Shown here: piece after piece, positions 9,462-17,337 of the stretch
Numbering within the stretch: the stretch's first letter is position 1
Layout: the number at the start of each line of letters is the position of its first letter
From: Rhizobium redzepovicii
GTDB taxonomy: Bacteria > Pseudomonadota > Alphaproteobacteria > Rhizobiales > Rhizobiaceae
Assembly: GCF_019793435.1 (NCBI RefSeq)
Contig: NZ_JAILYH010000020.1
Span: 62,001-126,000 of the forward strand
DNA length: 64,000 bases
Direction: 5' to 3'
Made by a program: the position numbers and the translations under genes
Notes under the pieces: generated by a model
What the model saw: only the letters and a program-made list of their open reading frames with translations
Database searches by the model: none
What the model was told of the DNA's origin: nothing

Positions 9462-10255
9462 TGGCGGGGAGAATTCTCTTGAACGAGTGGACAGTGCTCG
9501 CCATCCATTACGGCACCGCGCAAAGACCAGTAAGTGACCTGATACTAGAGACGAATGACATTCATGATCGTCCATCACAAATCGACTACTTCGTGTGGCT
9601 GATCCGTCTCGAGGACCGATTAATTCTTGTTGACACTGGTTTCGAAGCCGGAGAGGGCGCGGCCAGAGGGCGGACCCTCTTGATCCATCCGGTGGCAGCA
9701 CTGAGCAGCCTTGGCATCAAATCCAGCGAAATTACTGATGTCGTTGTGACACACCTGCACTACGATCACGCCGGAAACCTCCCGGCCTTTCCTAACGCCA
9801 CTTTTCACATTCAGGATCGGGAGATGGCGTATGGAACGGGGCGGTGTATGTGCCATGAGCGAATGCGTCGGCCTTTTGCTACAGAAGGTGTCGTCGACGC
9901 GGTCCGGCTCGTTTTTCAGTCACGGGTACGGTTCCATGATGGGGATGGGGAAATTGTTCCTGGATGCAGGGTGCATCTGGTTGGCGGTCACTCGAAAGGT
10001 TTGCAAGTTGTTACGGTGGCAACAGGCGGCGCTTTGCTGGTTATCGCTTCCGACGCGCTTCATTTCCAGCACTATCTTGAAAATGACGGCGCGTTTCCCC
10101 TGTTTGCAGATTACCTAGAGGTCATCGAGGGTTACAACAAGCTCCGCGTCCTTGCCGGAGCAAACGGACTCATCATTCCGGGTCATGACCCTGAGGTGCT
10201 ACAGAAATTTTCTCCCCTTGCGCCAGACCTCCAGTTCGCTAGAGTTCTCCTGTGA
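9461..10255 (+). CDS. AttM/AiiB-like metallo-beta-lactamase lactonase
   Basis: Zinc hydrolase of 264 aa with the THLHYDHAGN motif near residues 97-106, and the early YFVWLIRLEDRLILVDTGF segment typical of the N-acyl-homoserine-lactone / gamma-butyrolactone lactonase branch (AttM, AiiB, BlcC). A late PGHDPEV supplies a metal-binding His/Asp. Family members open lactone rings. Because it is coupled to an alcohol dehydrogenase inside a catabolic cluster, a metabolic lactone is at least as likely a substrate as a quorum signal. 4-pyridoxolactonase belongs to the same superfamily and is another alternative. The start overlaps the previous stop. Confidence 0.85.
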   Translation: MAGRILLNEWTVLAIHYGTAQRPVSDLILETNDIHDRPSQIDYFVWLIRLEDRLILVDTGFEAGEGAARGRTLLIHPVAALSSLGIKSSEITDVVVTHLHYDHAGNLPAFPNATFHIQDREMAYGTGRCMCHERMRRPFATEGVVDAVRLVFQSRVRFHDGDGEIVPGCRVHLVGGHSKGLQVVTVATGGALLVIASDALHFQHYLENDGAFPLFADYLEVIEGYNKLRVLAGANGLIIPGHDPEVLQKFSPLAPDLQFARVLL

Positions 10256-10290
10256 CCCACAATAAACCGATTGAAATTTTTTGCTGTTTG

Positions 10291-10307
10291 CAGACAATCG
10301 GGTTGTC
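10291..10307. promoter_or_regulatory. Operator upstream of gntR (likely autoregulation)
   Basis: GACAA (10293-10297), five bases, TTGTC (10303-10307) form a perfect inverted repeat. Read on the minus strand it contains CCGATTGTCTGC, matching the GATTGTCTG core of the other sites in this island. It lies about 70 bases before the regulator start, as expected for autoregulation. Confidence 0.5.
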
Positions 10308-10375
10308 CTACGAAACGCTCCGGCAGTATATTGATTCTGTGCGTCACTAGAAATTTCATCGAAGGTTTGTTGTGA

Positions 10376-11065
10376 ATGGGAACGATCGACCTCCAGATTA
10401 GACGTCAAAACGCCTCTCTTCGAATCCTTGTTGAGGATAAGCTCCGGCAGGCTATTTCAAGTGGCCGTTTCAAGCCCGGGCAGCGGCTGGTGGAGCGCGA
10501 GTTGTGCGAACTTATCGGGGTTGGCCGAACTTCAGTTCGCGAGGCGCTACGCCAGTTAGAAGCTGAAGGGCTTATTACTAGCTATCCGCATCGGGGGCCG
10601 GTTGTCAGCACTATCAGCTACGAGGAGGCTAGGCAGCTTTATAGTGTACGCGCGCTGCTTGAAAGCTTTGCCGGCCAGGAGTTCGCCGAGAACGGTTCGA
10701 ATGAAGAGATCGTTGCTCTCCTCGAGACCGTGGAAGCGTTCGAAGCCGCAGCCAAGAGCGGTTCCGGAACGCGGATCATCGAAGCCAAGACCGCTTTTTA
10801 CGATTGTTTGATGACCGGCAGCAAGAACGTGTTTGTGAAGCAAATGCTCACGTCGTTGCACAACCGGGTCACATTGTTGCGGATGACATCGATGACCCAG
10901 CCAGGGCGGCTGCAGAACAGCGTTTTCGAAATAAGAGAGATTGCGGCCGCTATTGCGTTGCGTGATGGCGACAGGGCAGCCGCGCTTTGCAAGCGCCATA
11001 TCGAAATCGCGGCTAAGGTGGCGTTGGACTACTTGAGCAAGAACCCCGTCGAAACCTCCGAGTAG
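10376..11065 (+). CDS. GntR-family (FadR/FCD) transcriptional regulator
   Basis: DNA-binding repressor or activator of 229 aa. An N-terminal winged helix (about residues 15-75) contains FKPGQRLVERELCELIGVGR followed by TSVREALRQLEAEGLI, the classic GntR recognition region. The C-terminal helical part (about 85-215) has the FCD layout, with late histidines (CKRHIEIAA) that often take part in metal and ligand binding. This is the only specific regulator inside the 7-25 kb block, and similar palindromic sites lie before it and before most units of the block. It is therefore the best candidate for the regulon controller. The ligand is unknown. Confidence 0.93.
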   Translation: MGTIDLQIRRQNASLRILVEDKLRQAISSGRFKPGQRLVERELCELIGVGRTSVREALRQLEAEGLITSYPHRGPVVSTISYEEARQLYSVRALLESFAGQEFAENGSNEEIVALLETVEAFEAAAKSGSGTRIIEAKTAFYDCLMTGSKNVFVKQMLTSLHNRVTLLRMTSMTQPGRLQNSVFEIREIAAAIALRDGDRAAALCKRHIEIAAKVALDYLSKNPVETSE

Positions 11066-11098
11066 TTCCACAAAACGAAGTTCAGGCGACGGCTAAGG

Positions 11099-11121
11099 TT
11101 GACAGATTGTCTGAAAATCTG
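11099..11121 (+). promoter_or_regulatory. Operator / -35 of the alpha/beta hydrolase gene
   Basis: TTGACAGATTGTCTG at 11099-11113, with the TTGACA serving as -35. CAGATT (11103-11108), seven bases and AATCTG (11116-11121) repeat the arrangement seen at 7368-7386. The embedded CAGA-TTG-TCTG palindrome is the most widely shared core in the island. Confidence 0.7.
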
Positions 11122-11194
11122 CTTACCTCTCTTATGGGAGGTGAGACACAGGAAGTGCGGCTTCCCAACAACATCATTTTGTTAGGGAGGACGT

Positions 11195-12424
11195 ATGGGC
11201 GCCCATGCCGAGCTGATTAAACGCGTAACCCTGGCGATCGAAGATCCGGAGCTACCGCGACTGACCCCAGGTCTTACAACACGGATCTCGTTGCAAGTTG
11301 GACCAGAAAAGTCATCACTTGCTGTGGGAGGCGGGATAGTCGCACTGGACGGCGCGGACGAAAATGCTGACGTCATACTGAGTGCCCCAGAAGGAGCTTG
11401 GGAAAAGGTTATGCAGGTGCCGCCGCCGGCAACCTACCATTCGTTCACCGCCTTTCAACTCGCTAACCCTGAGTTCACGTTATCTGGTTCGCCCGTAGCA
11501 ATCGCTCAAGCGCGTCCCGCTCTGGAGCGACTGTTCGAAATCGTCGTAGCGTCTCCGCCCCTAGTTGCGCCGAAGATCGATCGAAATATTGAACAGGTCA
11601 CCGGACGCTATAAGCGGGTAGAGGTCGGCGGCGTAGAACACGATATCTTTTACGAGGAAGCCGGTGCAGGAACTCCTATCCTTTTCCTCCATACGGCTGG
11701 CGCAGACGGCCGTCAGTTTCTACCGCAACTCTCCGACACTGGGTTTGCGCGTACGAACCGATTGATCTCAGTTGATCTGCCGTTTCACGGACGTTCGATG
11801 CCTCCTTTAACTTGGGACGGCTCGCCCTATCAACTCACAACGGATCTCTACCTGACCTGGTGCACGGCGATACTCGACCAGCTCGTCGGAGACAGAGCTA
11901 TCGTCGTTGGAGGATCTATGGGCGCGGCGATGTGCATGGTGCTGGCGGCGGAGCGACCGGAACGTCTAATGGGTGTAATTGCGGTCGAGCCGCCGTTGAA
12001 GTCAAAGGGCCGTCGCAACCCCTTTCAACACAACGTCAACGTTCATGGGTCGCTTCATAACTCAGCCTATGTCCGCGGAATCATGAGCCCGCTCAGCCCG
12101 CAAGAAGAGCGACGCCGCGCCAGTTGGATCTACTCGCAGGGTGCTCCTGGAGTTTATCCCGGCGATCTTTCGTTCTACAGCGACGAGTTCGACGGTGCCG
12201 TCGTCGGTCCGAAGATTGATGCCAAGCGAACACCGACCGTTCTTCTCTCCGGGACCTATGACTACTCTGCGACGCCTGCAGACGGAGCAGCGCTAGCGGC
12301 CCTCATTCCTGGCAGCCGTCATGTCGTTATGGAGGGGCTTGGGCACTTTCCGATGTGCGAAAATCCTGACTATTTCCGGAGCTTCTTGCAAGACGCTATT
12401 CGGTTCGTCGAAGATAACGGCTGA
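11195..12424 (+). CDS. Alpha/beta hydrolase with N-terminal SCP2-like extension
   Basis: Hydrolase of 409 aa. Residues about 1-125 form an extra domain that looks like an SCP2/sterol-carrier-type fold (a tentative call). The hydrolase domain starts near 145. The nucleophile elbow GGSMG lies near 239-243, the acid is probably in SGTYDYSAT near 350, and the base His is in GLGHFPM near 382, so the triad seems complete. The start has an AGGGAGG site. The gene has its own operator at 11099 and is followed directly by a broken IS256-type element. It could hydrolyse an ester, enol-lactone or C-C bond made by the monooxygenase system encoded from 15 kb. Confidence 0.88.
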   Translation: MGAHAELIKRVTLAIEDPELPRLTPGLTTRISLQVGPEKSSLAVGGGIVALDGADENADVILSAPEGAWEKVMQVPPPATYHSFTAFQLANPEFTLSGSPVAIAQARPALERLFEIVVASPPLVAPKIDRNIEQVTGRYKRVEVGGVEHDIFYEEAGAGTPILFLHTAGADGRQFLPQLSDTGFARTNRLISVDLPFHGRSMPPLTWDGSPYQLTTDLYLTWCTAILDQLVGDRAIVVGGSMGAAMCMVLAAERPERLMGVIAVEPPLKSKGRRNPFQHNVNVHGSLHNSAYVRGIMSPLSPQEERRRASWIYSQGAPGVYPGDLSFYSDEFDGAVVGPKIDAKRTPTVLLSGTYDYSATPADGAALAALIPGSRHVVMEGLGHFPMCENPDYFRSFLQDAIRFVEDNG

Positions 12425-12452
12425 TCACAAAGCAACCGCGTTGGCCATTTAC

Positions 12453-13765
12453 CGATCGTGTCCCAGTACGTGGCGTAGGTGACGGTAGGGAGTAAAGCCG
12501 AGCGCCCGCGCGCTTCTCGTTGCGCTGTAGCGGGTGATCGGCTTTGCGGGCGGCCATCAGTGTTTTCCGCTAGGGTCGGGTTGTTCAAGACCAACCTGAC
12601 GGAAAGATCACCGATGACCAATGACATGATGAACGTGCGTTCGCTTGTTGAGAAGAGTGCCGATGCAGATTTGTTGCGTGAGATGATTGGCTTTGCCGCC
12701 GAGCGGCTGATGGAGTTGGAGGTCGGCTCGGCTACGGGTGCTGACTTCGGTGTGAAGAACCCCATGCGGCTCACTCAACGCAATGGCTACCGTGACCGCG
12801 ATTGGGAGACGCGGGCTGGCACCGTCGAGCTTCGCATTCCGAAGCTGCGCAAAGGCAGCTACTTTCCGAGCTTCCTTGAACCGCGCCGCATGGCAGAGAA
12901 AGCTCTGACGGCCGTTATCCAGGAAGCGTATATCCAGGGAATCTCGACTCGTTCTGTCGACGACCTGTGGTGGATGCGACCTATCTCAAGGTCCGGCGTG
13001 GCGGCCGCATCGTCTCAGTCGCCGTCATTATCGCGGTCGGCGTCAATAACGACGGTCGGCGCGAGGTCCTGGGTATGGAAGTTGGCACCTCGGAGGCCGA
13101 ACCGATCTGGACGGAATTCCTGCGCAGGCTAACGCGCCGCGGTCTACGCGGGGTGAAGTTGGTTGTCTCTGATGCGCACGAAGGTCTCAAGGCTGCCGTT
13201 TCCAAGGTTCTCAATGCCACTTGGCAAAGGTGCCGGGTTCACTTCATGAGGAACGTGCTCGCGCATGCTGGAAAGAGCGGCAGGCGGGTCGTATCCGCCT
13301 TCATCGCGACGGCCTTTGCCCAGGAGACCCCGGAGGCAGCAAGCCGCACAATGGCGCAGTGTCGCCGATCAAATCAGGCCGAAAGTGCCGAAGCTTGCCA
13401 CCATCATGGACGACGCTGAAGAGGACGTGCTCGCCTACATGACCTTCCCGAAAGAGCACCGGGCAAAGCTGCACTCGACGAATCCAATTGAGCGTCTCAA
13501 CGGCGAAATCAAGCGACGCACCGAGGTCGTCGGCATCTTTCCGAACGACGAAGCCATCGTCCGTCTCGTCGGCGCACTGCTGCTCGAACAGAATGACGAA
13601 TGGGCCGTTCAACGCGCCAAGTATATGACGCTTGAGACCATGGCCCAAATGAGATGAGCCCCAAATCAGCCTGCCCCGCTGTGGCACGCTGATATCCCCT
13701 TCCGACCCATGTCGGGAAAGCACGGCCATCAGCCGCGACCTACACCACCTCCCGGGACACGATCG
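12453..13765 (+). mobile_element. IS256-family insertion sequence, degenerate
   Basis: Imperfect terminal inverted repeats bound the element. The left end begins CGATCGTGTCCC (12453) and the right end reads the same in reverse complement (ending 13765); matching continues inward as GTGG-GTAGGT. It contains a broken transposase. No target-site duplication is visible next to the ends, so the insertion is old or has been rearranged. Confidence 0.75.
12614..13657 (+). pseudogene. IS256/Mutator-type transposase, deleted and frameshifted
   Basis: DDE transposase of the IS256 family split over frames. The first part runs from MTNDMMNVRS (12614) to RSVDDL near 12966. It then jumps straight to VDATYLKVRRGGR in another frame, so the roughly 45 residues that family members carry between these blocks are missing. 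A second shift near 13335-13350 returns to the original frame (QWRSVADQIRPK onward) and runs to 13657. The catalytic residues are still recognisable: Asp in VDATY, Asp in VVSDAHEGL and Glu in NPIERLNGEIKRR. The protein cannot be made intact, so the element is not autonomous. Confidence 0.88.
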
Positions 13766-14140
13766 TATCACCTTGTATTCCGGACTAAACTTATGCCGAC
13801 AGCGTTGCGATAGAGGGCATTCGGAACCAGCATGCGGCTATTCCGGAAGGTCGGCACTCGCATGACGTCATCTGACCGACATCGTGGGGTTATTCGACAA
13901 AAATTGCGAAATGTCCTTGATCCAGTTTCCGCTGTTAGATCTAGTTGTCGCCGGCAGTCCTTCTCCTTCTCTATCATATTTGCTGGAGCGTGCCGCAAGT
14001 CCGACAAGAGCTGCGCCTAGGCCAACAGCTCTGTGCTGTCATTGACGGGTTAGGAACACGTCAATGATCAACGAGGCTGGAGCCTTATACCCGGTGTTCC
14101 TGCCTCAAATGTAAGGGCATGACGAGTGCCGCCCTTTCCT
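13766..14140. other. Intergenic region between IS256 remnant and SDR gene
   Basis: No gene is supported. An 8-bp inverted repeat CATTGACG (14040-14047) / CGTCAATG (14059-14066) and an overlapping GGAACAC (14053-14059) / GTGTTCC (14094-14100) could form alternative hairpins 3' of the SDR gene. No T-tract follows on either strand, so I do not call a terminator. Confidence 0.35.
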
Positions 14141-14908
14141 TCACTTGACCAGGTGGTTTCCGATCGAGGAGCCGCCATCGACCGTCAGAATGCTACCGGT
14201 CGCGAACCTCGAACGATCGGACGCAAGAAAAAGCATTGCTTCAGCAATCTCTTCAGCTGTCCCCATCCGATCCATGACGGCACGGGCGTTGAAATCGCTG
14301 CGAAGCTTCGCGGGGTCCTTCGCTTCGGCGAAGATTTTCGTGAAGTAAGGAGAGTCGATTGTCCCTGGAGCGACCGCGTTGACACGAATTCCCTCTTTCG
14401 CATGATCCATGGCCATCGCGCGCGTCAGCGAAGATATTGCTCCTTTCGATGCTACGTAGGCAGTCCTGTCCGCGATTGCTGAGGTTGCGGTGTAGGAAGT
14501 CGTATTGATGATCGAACCTCCGCCGTTCCGTCGCATAACAGGAATGACGTACTTTGAGCAAAGGAAGATCCCTTTGACGTTTACGGACATAATCCGGTCC
14601 CAAGTTTCTTCAGGAATGGTCACCACATTCCCCGTCGTTCCGAACCCGGCATTATTGACGAGCACGTCGACCCGGCCCCACTTTGCGGTCGTCTTCTCAA
14701 CCATGCTTTCCGCGTCCTTGGCGGACGAGACGTCGACGCGAACACCGAAAGCCTTCGAGCCGATCTCGTTCGCCACACGAACCGCGGCGTCTTCATTGAC
14801 ATCAGCAACAACCACATAGGCGCCGTTCTTTGCGAAAAGCTCGGCTGTCGCACGACCAATGCCGCTGCCGCCCCCTGTGACGATACAAACTCTTTGATTC
14901 AAATCCAT
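14141..14908 (-). CDS. Short-chain dehydrogenase/reductase (SDR)
   Basis: Classical SDR of 255 aa, NAD(P)-dependent alcohol/ketone oxidoreductase. The TGGGSGIG cofactor motif is at residues 11-18, ADVNE (acidic, favouring NAD) near 35-39, NNAG at 85-88, Asn 110, the catalytic Ser near 138 and YVASK at 151-155, all in standard positions. The start at 14908 is supported by GAGGAG just upstream; the in-frame extension to 14965 would run into the operator. It is transcribed divergently from the flavin reductase gene, and both promoters carry the shared operator, so the two units are probably co-regulated. Confidence 0.93.
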   Translation of the reverse strand: MDLNQRVCIVTGGGSGIGRATAELFAKNGAYVVVADVNEDAAVRVANEIGSKAFGVRVDVSSAKDAESMVEKTTAKWGRVDVLVNNAGFGTTGNVVTIPEETWDRIMSVNVKGIFLCSKYVIPVMRRNGGGSIINTTSYTATSAIADRTAYVASKGAISSLTRAMAMDHAKEGIRVNAVAPGTIDSPYFTKIFAEAKDPAKLRSDFNARAVMDRMGTAEEIAEAMLFLASDRSRFATGSILTVDGGSSIGNHLVK

Positions 14909-14950
14909 CGACCATCTCCTCATTTTTGGGTGCCTTAGAAGACATTTTAG

Positions 14951-14965
14951 CAGACAATCTGTCAA
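14951..14965 (-). promoter_or_regulatory. Operator / -35 of the SDR gene
   Basis: On the minus strand this reads TTGACAGATTGTCTG, identical to the core at 11099 and 14980. It lies about 45 bases before the SDR start and only 14 bases from the oppositely oriented copy at 14980-14994. Confidence 0.7.
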
Positions 14966-14979
14966 TTGTGAAAATCCAG

Positions 14980-15008
14980 TTGACAGATTGTCTGCTGATC
15001 TGTTTATC
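14980..15008 (+). promoter_or_regulatory. Operator and promoter of the monooxygenase operon
   Basis: TTGACAGATTGTCTG at 14980-14994. TTGACA (14980-14985) is a consensus -35 followed, after 17 bases, by a -10-like TTTATC (15003-15008). CAGATT (14984-14989) and GATCTG (14997-15002) give the same spaced repeat as at 7368 and 11103, with one mismatch. A bound repressor would cover the -35 and spacer. Confidence 0.72.
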
Positions 15009-15042
15009 TAGGCTCGATCGAATTTGGCCGTGGGAGGACAAT

Positions 15043-15552
15043 ATGGCCGATACCAGCACTGAGGCGCAGTTGACTTTTAAGGCAGCTATGCGTCGGTTCA
15101 CATCAACCATCTGCTTGATCACGACCGAACTCAACGGGGTCCGTCATGGCATGGCCGCCACCGCGGTCCAGTCGGTTACCGCGGACCCACCAACTGTTCT
15201 TGTCTGCATCAACCAATCGGCTTCGGTGAATCAGCCTTTGAAGATCTCCGGGAAGTTCGCCGTGAACATGCTGCATCTTTCACATGCCGATCTTGTGCCG
15301 CTGTTCAGTGGGCAATTGAAGGGTGAAGAGCGCTTTCATTACGGCGAGTGGCTGTCTCTCGACGGCATGCCGGTCCTGTCCGATGCGCAGGCGGCGTTTG
15401 TCTGCAAGCTAAAAGATGTCGTTCACGTTGGAACGCATGATGTTGTGCTCGGAGAAGTGCTCGAAGCACGGTTCATCGAGTCAATCGCGCCGCTTCTCTA
15501 CGAAAACGGTCAACTCGTCAGGTCGTCGTCCATCAGTGGATCGGCCGCATAG
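15043..15552 (+). CDS. Flavin reductase (HpaC/RutF-like)
   Basis: NAD(P)H:flavin oxidoreductase of 169 aa, the small component of two-component flavin monooxygenases. The fold-typical segments are FTSTICLITTE near the start, GMAATAVQSVTADPPTVLVC, and the NQSASVNQPL / GKFAVNML flavin-binding region. ATG 15043 follows a GGGAGGA site; the longer frame from 14926 would cross the operator and promoter. It is first in a unit with a carboxymuconolactone-decarboxylase-like gene and a RutA-like monooxygenase, to which it presumably supplies reduced FMN. Confidence 0.92.
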   Translation: MADTSTEAQLTFKAAMRRFTSTICLITTELNGVRHGMAATAVQSVTADPPTVLVCINQSASVNQPLKISGKFAVNMLHLSHADLVPLFSGQLKGEERFHYGEWLSLDGMPVLSDAQAAFVCKLKDVVHVGTHDVVLGEVLEARFIESIAPLLYENGQLVRSSSISGSAA

Positions 15553-15615
15553 TAGGTGGCTTTAACCACCAATCACATCACTCATCGAAAGCCCAAGGGC
15601 GGCAAGGAGAAAAGC

Positions 15616-16032
15616 GTGAGCAATATGGCACCCGCAAGAGAAATTCATGGACGTGAAGTCACAGAGCGCTTTGAGCGCGGACTAAAGACCCGGCGCGAAG
15701 TCTTGGGGGGGGGCTATGTTGATGCGTCGGTCAGCAAAGCCACCGACTTCAATTGGCCGATGCAAACCCTCGTCACAGAATACTGCTGGGACGCGATTTG
15801 GAATCGGCCGGGCCTGGAGCGCAAGCAGCGCAGCATCCTCAATCTCGGGATGATTTCGGCCCTCAATCGTCCGCATGAGCTGAAACTGCATGTTCGCGGA
15901 GCAATCAACAACGGTCTTACCAAAGAGGAAATTCGGGAGGTTTTCCTCCAGGTTTCGATTTACTGCGGTGTTCCTGCGGCCATCGACAGCTTCCGCGTGG
16001 CAGCGGAAGTTTTCGACGAGATGGGCATCTAG
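15616..16032 (+). CDS. Carboxymuconolactone decarboxylase family protein
   Basis: Small helical protein of 138 aa of the CMD/PcaC superfamily. The diagnostic region is RGAINNGLTKEEIREVFLQ followed by VSIYCGVPAA near residues 97-122. One cysteine is present there but not the CxxC pair of AhpD-type peroxidases, favouring a PcaC-like role over a redox one. GTG 15616 has AAGGAG at 15604-15609; the next ATG (15625) is a weaker alternative. It lies between the flavin reductase and monooxygenase genes, suggesting that it acts on a ring-cleavage product, although many members of this family are uncharacterised. Confidence 0.87.
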   Translation: MSNMAPAREIHGREVTERFERGLKTRREVLGGGYVDASVSKATDFNWPMQTLVTEYCWDAIWNRPGLERKQRSILNLGMISALNRPHELKLHVRGAINNGLTKEEIREVFLQVSIYCGVPAAIDSFRVAAEVFDEMGI

Positions 16033-16092
16033 TTATTCAACGCATTTGAGTGGGCTGAGCATCATCCGTTGCCAGCCCGAGGAGGGACTACA

Positions 16093-17214
16093 GTGACCGC
16101 ACAAGACGATTTCCGCGCTGCCGGAAACCCAATGTTCAATGATAACAAGCTCAAGCTCGGCGTATTTGGCACGAATTGCTCGAATGCATGCGCGATTACG
16201 CTCGCTGAGACAACGTTCGAACCTACCTTCGACCACAACGTCGAGATTGCAAAGAAGCTTGAGGCAGCCGGTTGGGAATGCATGGTGCCGATTGCACGCT
16301 GGCGTGGTTTTGGCGGTCCTTCAAACTTCAATGGCGTGAACATGGATACGTTCACCTGGGCGGCCGCTCTCGCGGCGGTCACCACGAAGCTCCAGTTCTT
16401 CTCAACGACTCACATTCCGACGCTAAACCCGATTGTTGCAACCAAGATGGCGACAACAATCGATCACATCTCGAAGGGTCGATACGGCCTCAATCTCGTT
16501 ACCGGCTGGTTCACTCCCGAAATGGAAATGTTCGGAGTTCCTATGATGGAGCACGACACCCGCTATGAATACGCCACTGAATGGATGGATATCGTCGAGA
16601 CGCTCTGGAAACGCAATGGCGTTACCTTCGAAGGCGAGTTCCTCAAAGTCAAAGACGCCTTCAGTGAACCCAAACCCTACAACAAGGCGGGTCGCCCGCT
16701 CCTGATCTGCGCCGGCGCCTCGGGCAAGGGACTGCATTTCACCGCCAAGTTCTGCGACTTCAACTTCGGCTTCATGCAAGACATGGAATCCGGCGCTGCC
16801 TGGGTCAAAAAGGTGAAGGACCTGGCGCGTACTGAATATAACCGTGATCTTGGCACATTCACAGCTTGCCCCGTTATCGTTCGCGAAACGGAGAAGGAAG
16901 CAAAGGAATACTACGACTACTACGTCAACCAGAAGGGTGACTGGGAGGCATGCGAGAACATCTGTGAAGTTCTGCAGGTGCAATCTCAAAACCATTCTGC
17001 CGAAATGTATCAAAAATTCAAGGAACGCTTCGTCGCTGGCTGGGGTGGATACCCGATCGTCGGCAATCCAGAACAAGTCGCCGACAAGCTCGTGGATCTC
17101 AGCAATACAGGCGTCAACGGCGCCTTGCTGACAATGGTCGATTACAACGAGGAACTTCCCTTCTTTAACGACCGTGTCATGCCGCTGCTCAAGCAAGCCG
17201 GTCTGCGCAACTGA
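16093..17214 (+). CDS. Flavin-dependent monooxygenase, luciferase-like (RutA-like)
   Basis: FMNH2-dependent class C monooxygenase of 373 aa. The sequence follows the RutA/bacterial-luciferase TIM-barrel pattern: GVFGTNCSNACAIT near the start, EAAGWECMVPIARWRGFGG, FSTTHIPTLNPIVATKMATT, then SKGRYGLNLVTGWFTPEMEM and a C-terminal GGYPIVGNPEQVADKL. RutA opens the uracil ring; riboflavin lyase and several other heterocycle- or sulfur-processing enzymes share the fold, so the substrate is open. GTG 16093 is chosen for the GGAGGGA site at 16081-16087. This is probably the key catabolic enzyme of the island, working with the reductase at 15043. Confidence 0.9.
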   Translation: MTAQDDFRAAGNPMFNDNKLKLGVFGTNCSNACAITLAETTFEPTFDHNVEIAKKLEAAGWECMVPIARWRGFGGPSNFNGVNMDTFTWAAALAAVTTKLQFFSTTHIPTLNPIVATKMATTIDHISKGRYGLNLVTGWFTPEMEMFGVPMMEHDTRYEYATEWMDIVETLWKRNGVTFEGEFLKVKDAFSEPKPYNKAGRPLLICAGASGKGLHFTAKFCDFNFGFMQDMESGAAWVKKVKDLARTEYNRDLGTFTACPVIVRETEKEAKEYYDYYVNQKGDWEACENICEVLQVQSQNHSAEMYQKFKERFVAGWGGYPIVGNPEQVADKLVDLSNTGVNGALLTMVDYNEELPFFNDRVMPLLKQAGLRN

Positions 17215-17223
17215 ACCAGTCCT

Positions 17224-17271
17224 CGGGACGGCGATTGCCGTCCCGACACGAACTCTGCCAGATTCTGGCAG
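17224..17271 (+). promoter_or_regulatory. Two tandem hairpins between monooxygenase and binding-protein genes
   Basis: CGGGACGGC (17224-17232) and GCCGTCCCG (17237-17245) make a perfect 9-bp stem with a GATT loop. CTGCCAG (17255-17261), ATT, CTGGCAG (17265-17271) make a second perfect stem. No U-tract follows, so they may stabilise or process the transcript, or act as a partial attenuator, rather than form a simple intrinsic terminator. Confidence 0.6.
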
Positions 17272-17337
17272 GATTTTCGCGGCTGGCGGCCAAAGGGGCC
17301 GGCGGTTGAGCGGAACCACAAGGGGAGGAGGCCCTGA

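Noticed and set aside
9461..10255. Naming the AttM-like enzyme a quorum-quenching lactonase
   Set aside because: The fold is shared with butyrolactone and other lactone hydrolases, and the gene is coupled to an alcohol dehydrogenase in a catabolic operon.
14040..14100. Intrinsic terminator of the SDR gene
   Set aside because: Two overlapping inverted repeats exist, but no T-tract follows in the direction of the gene.
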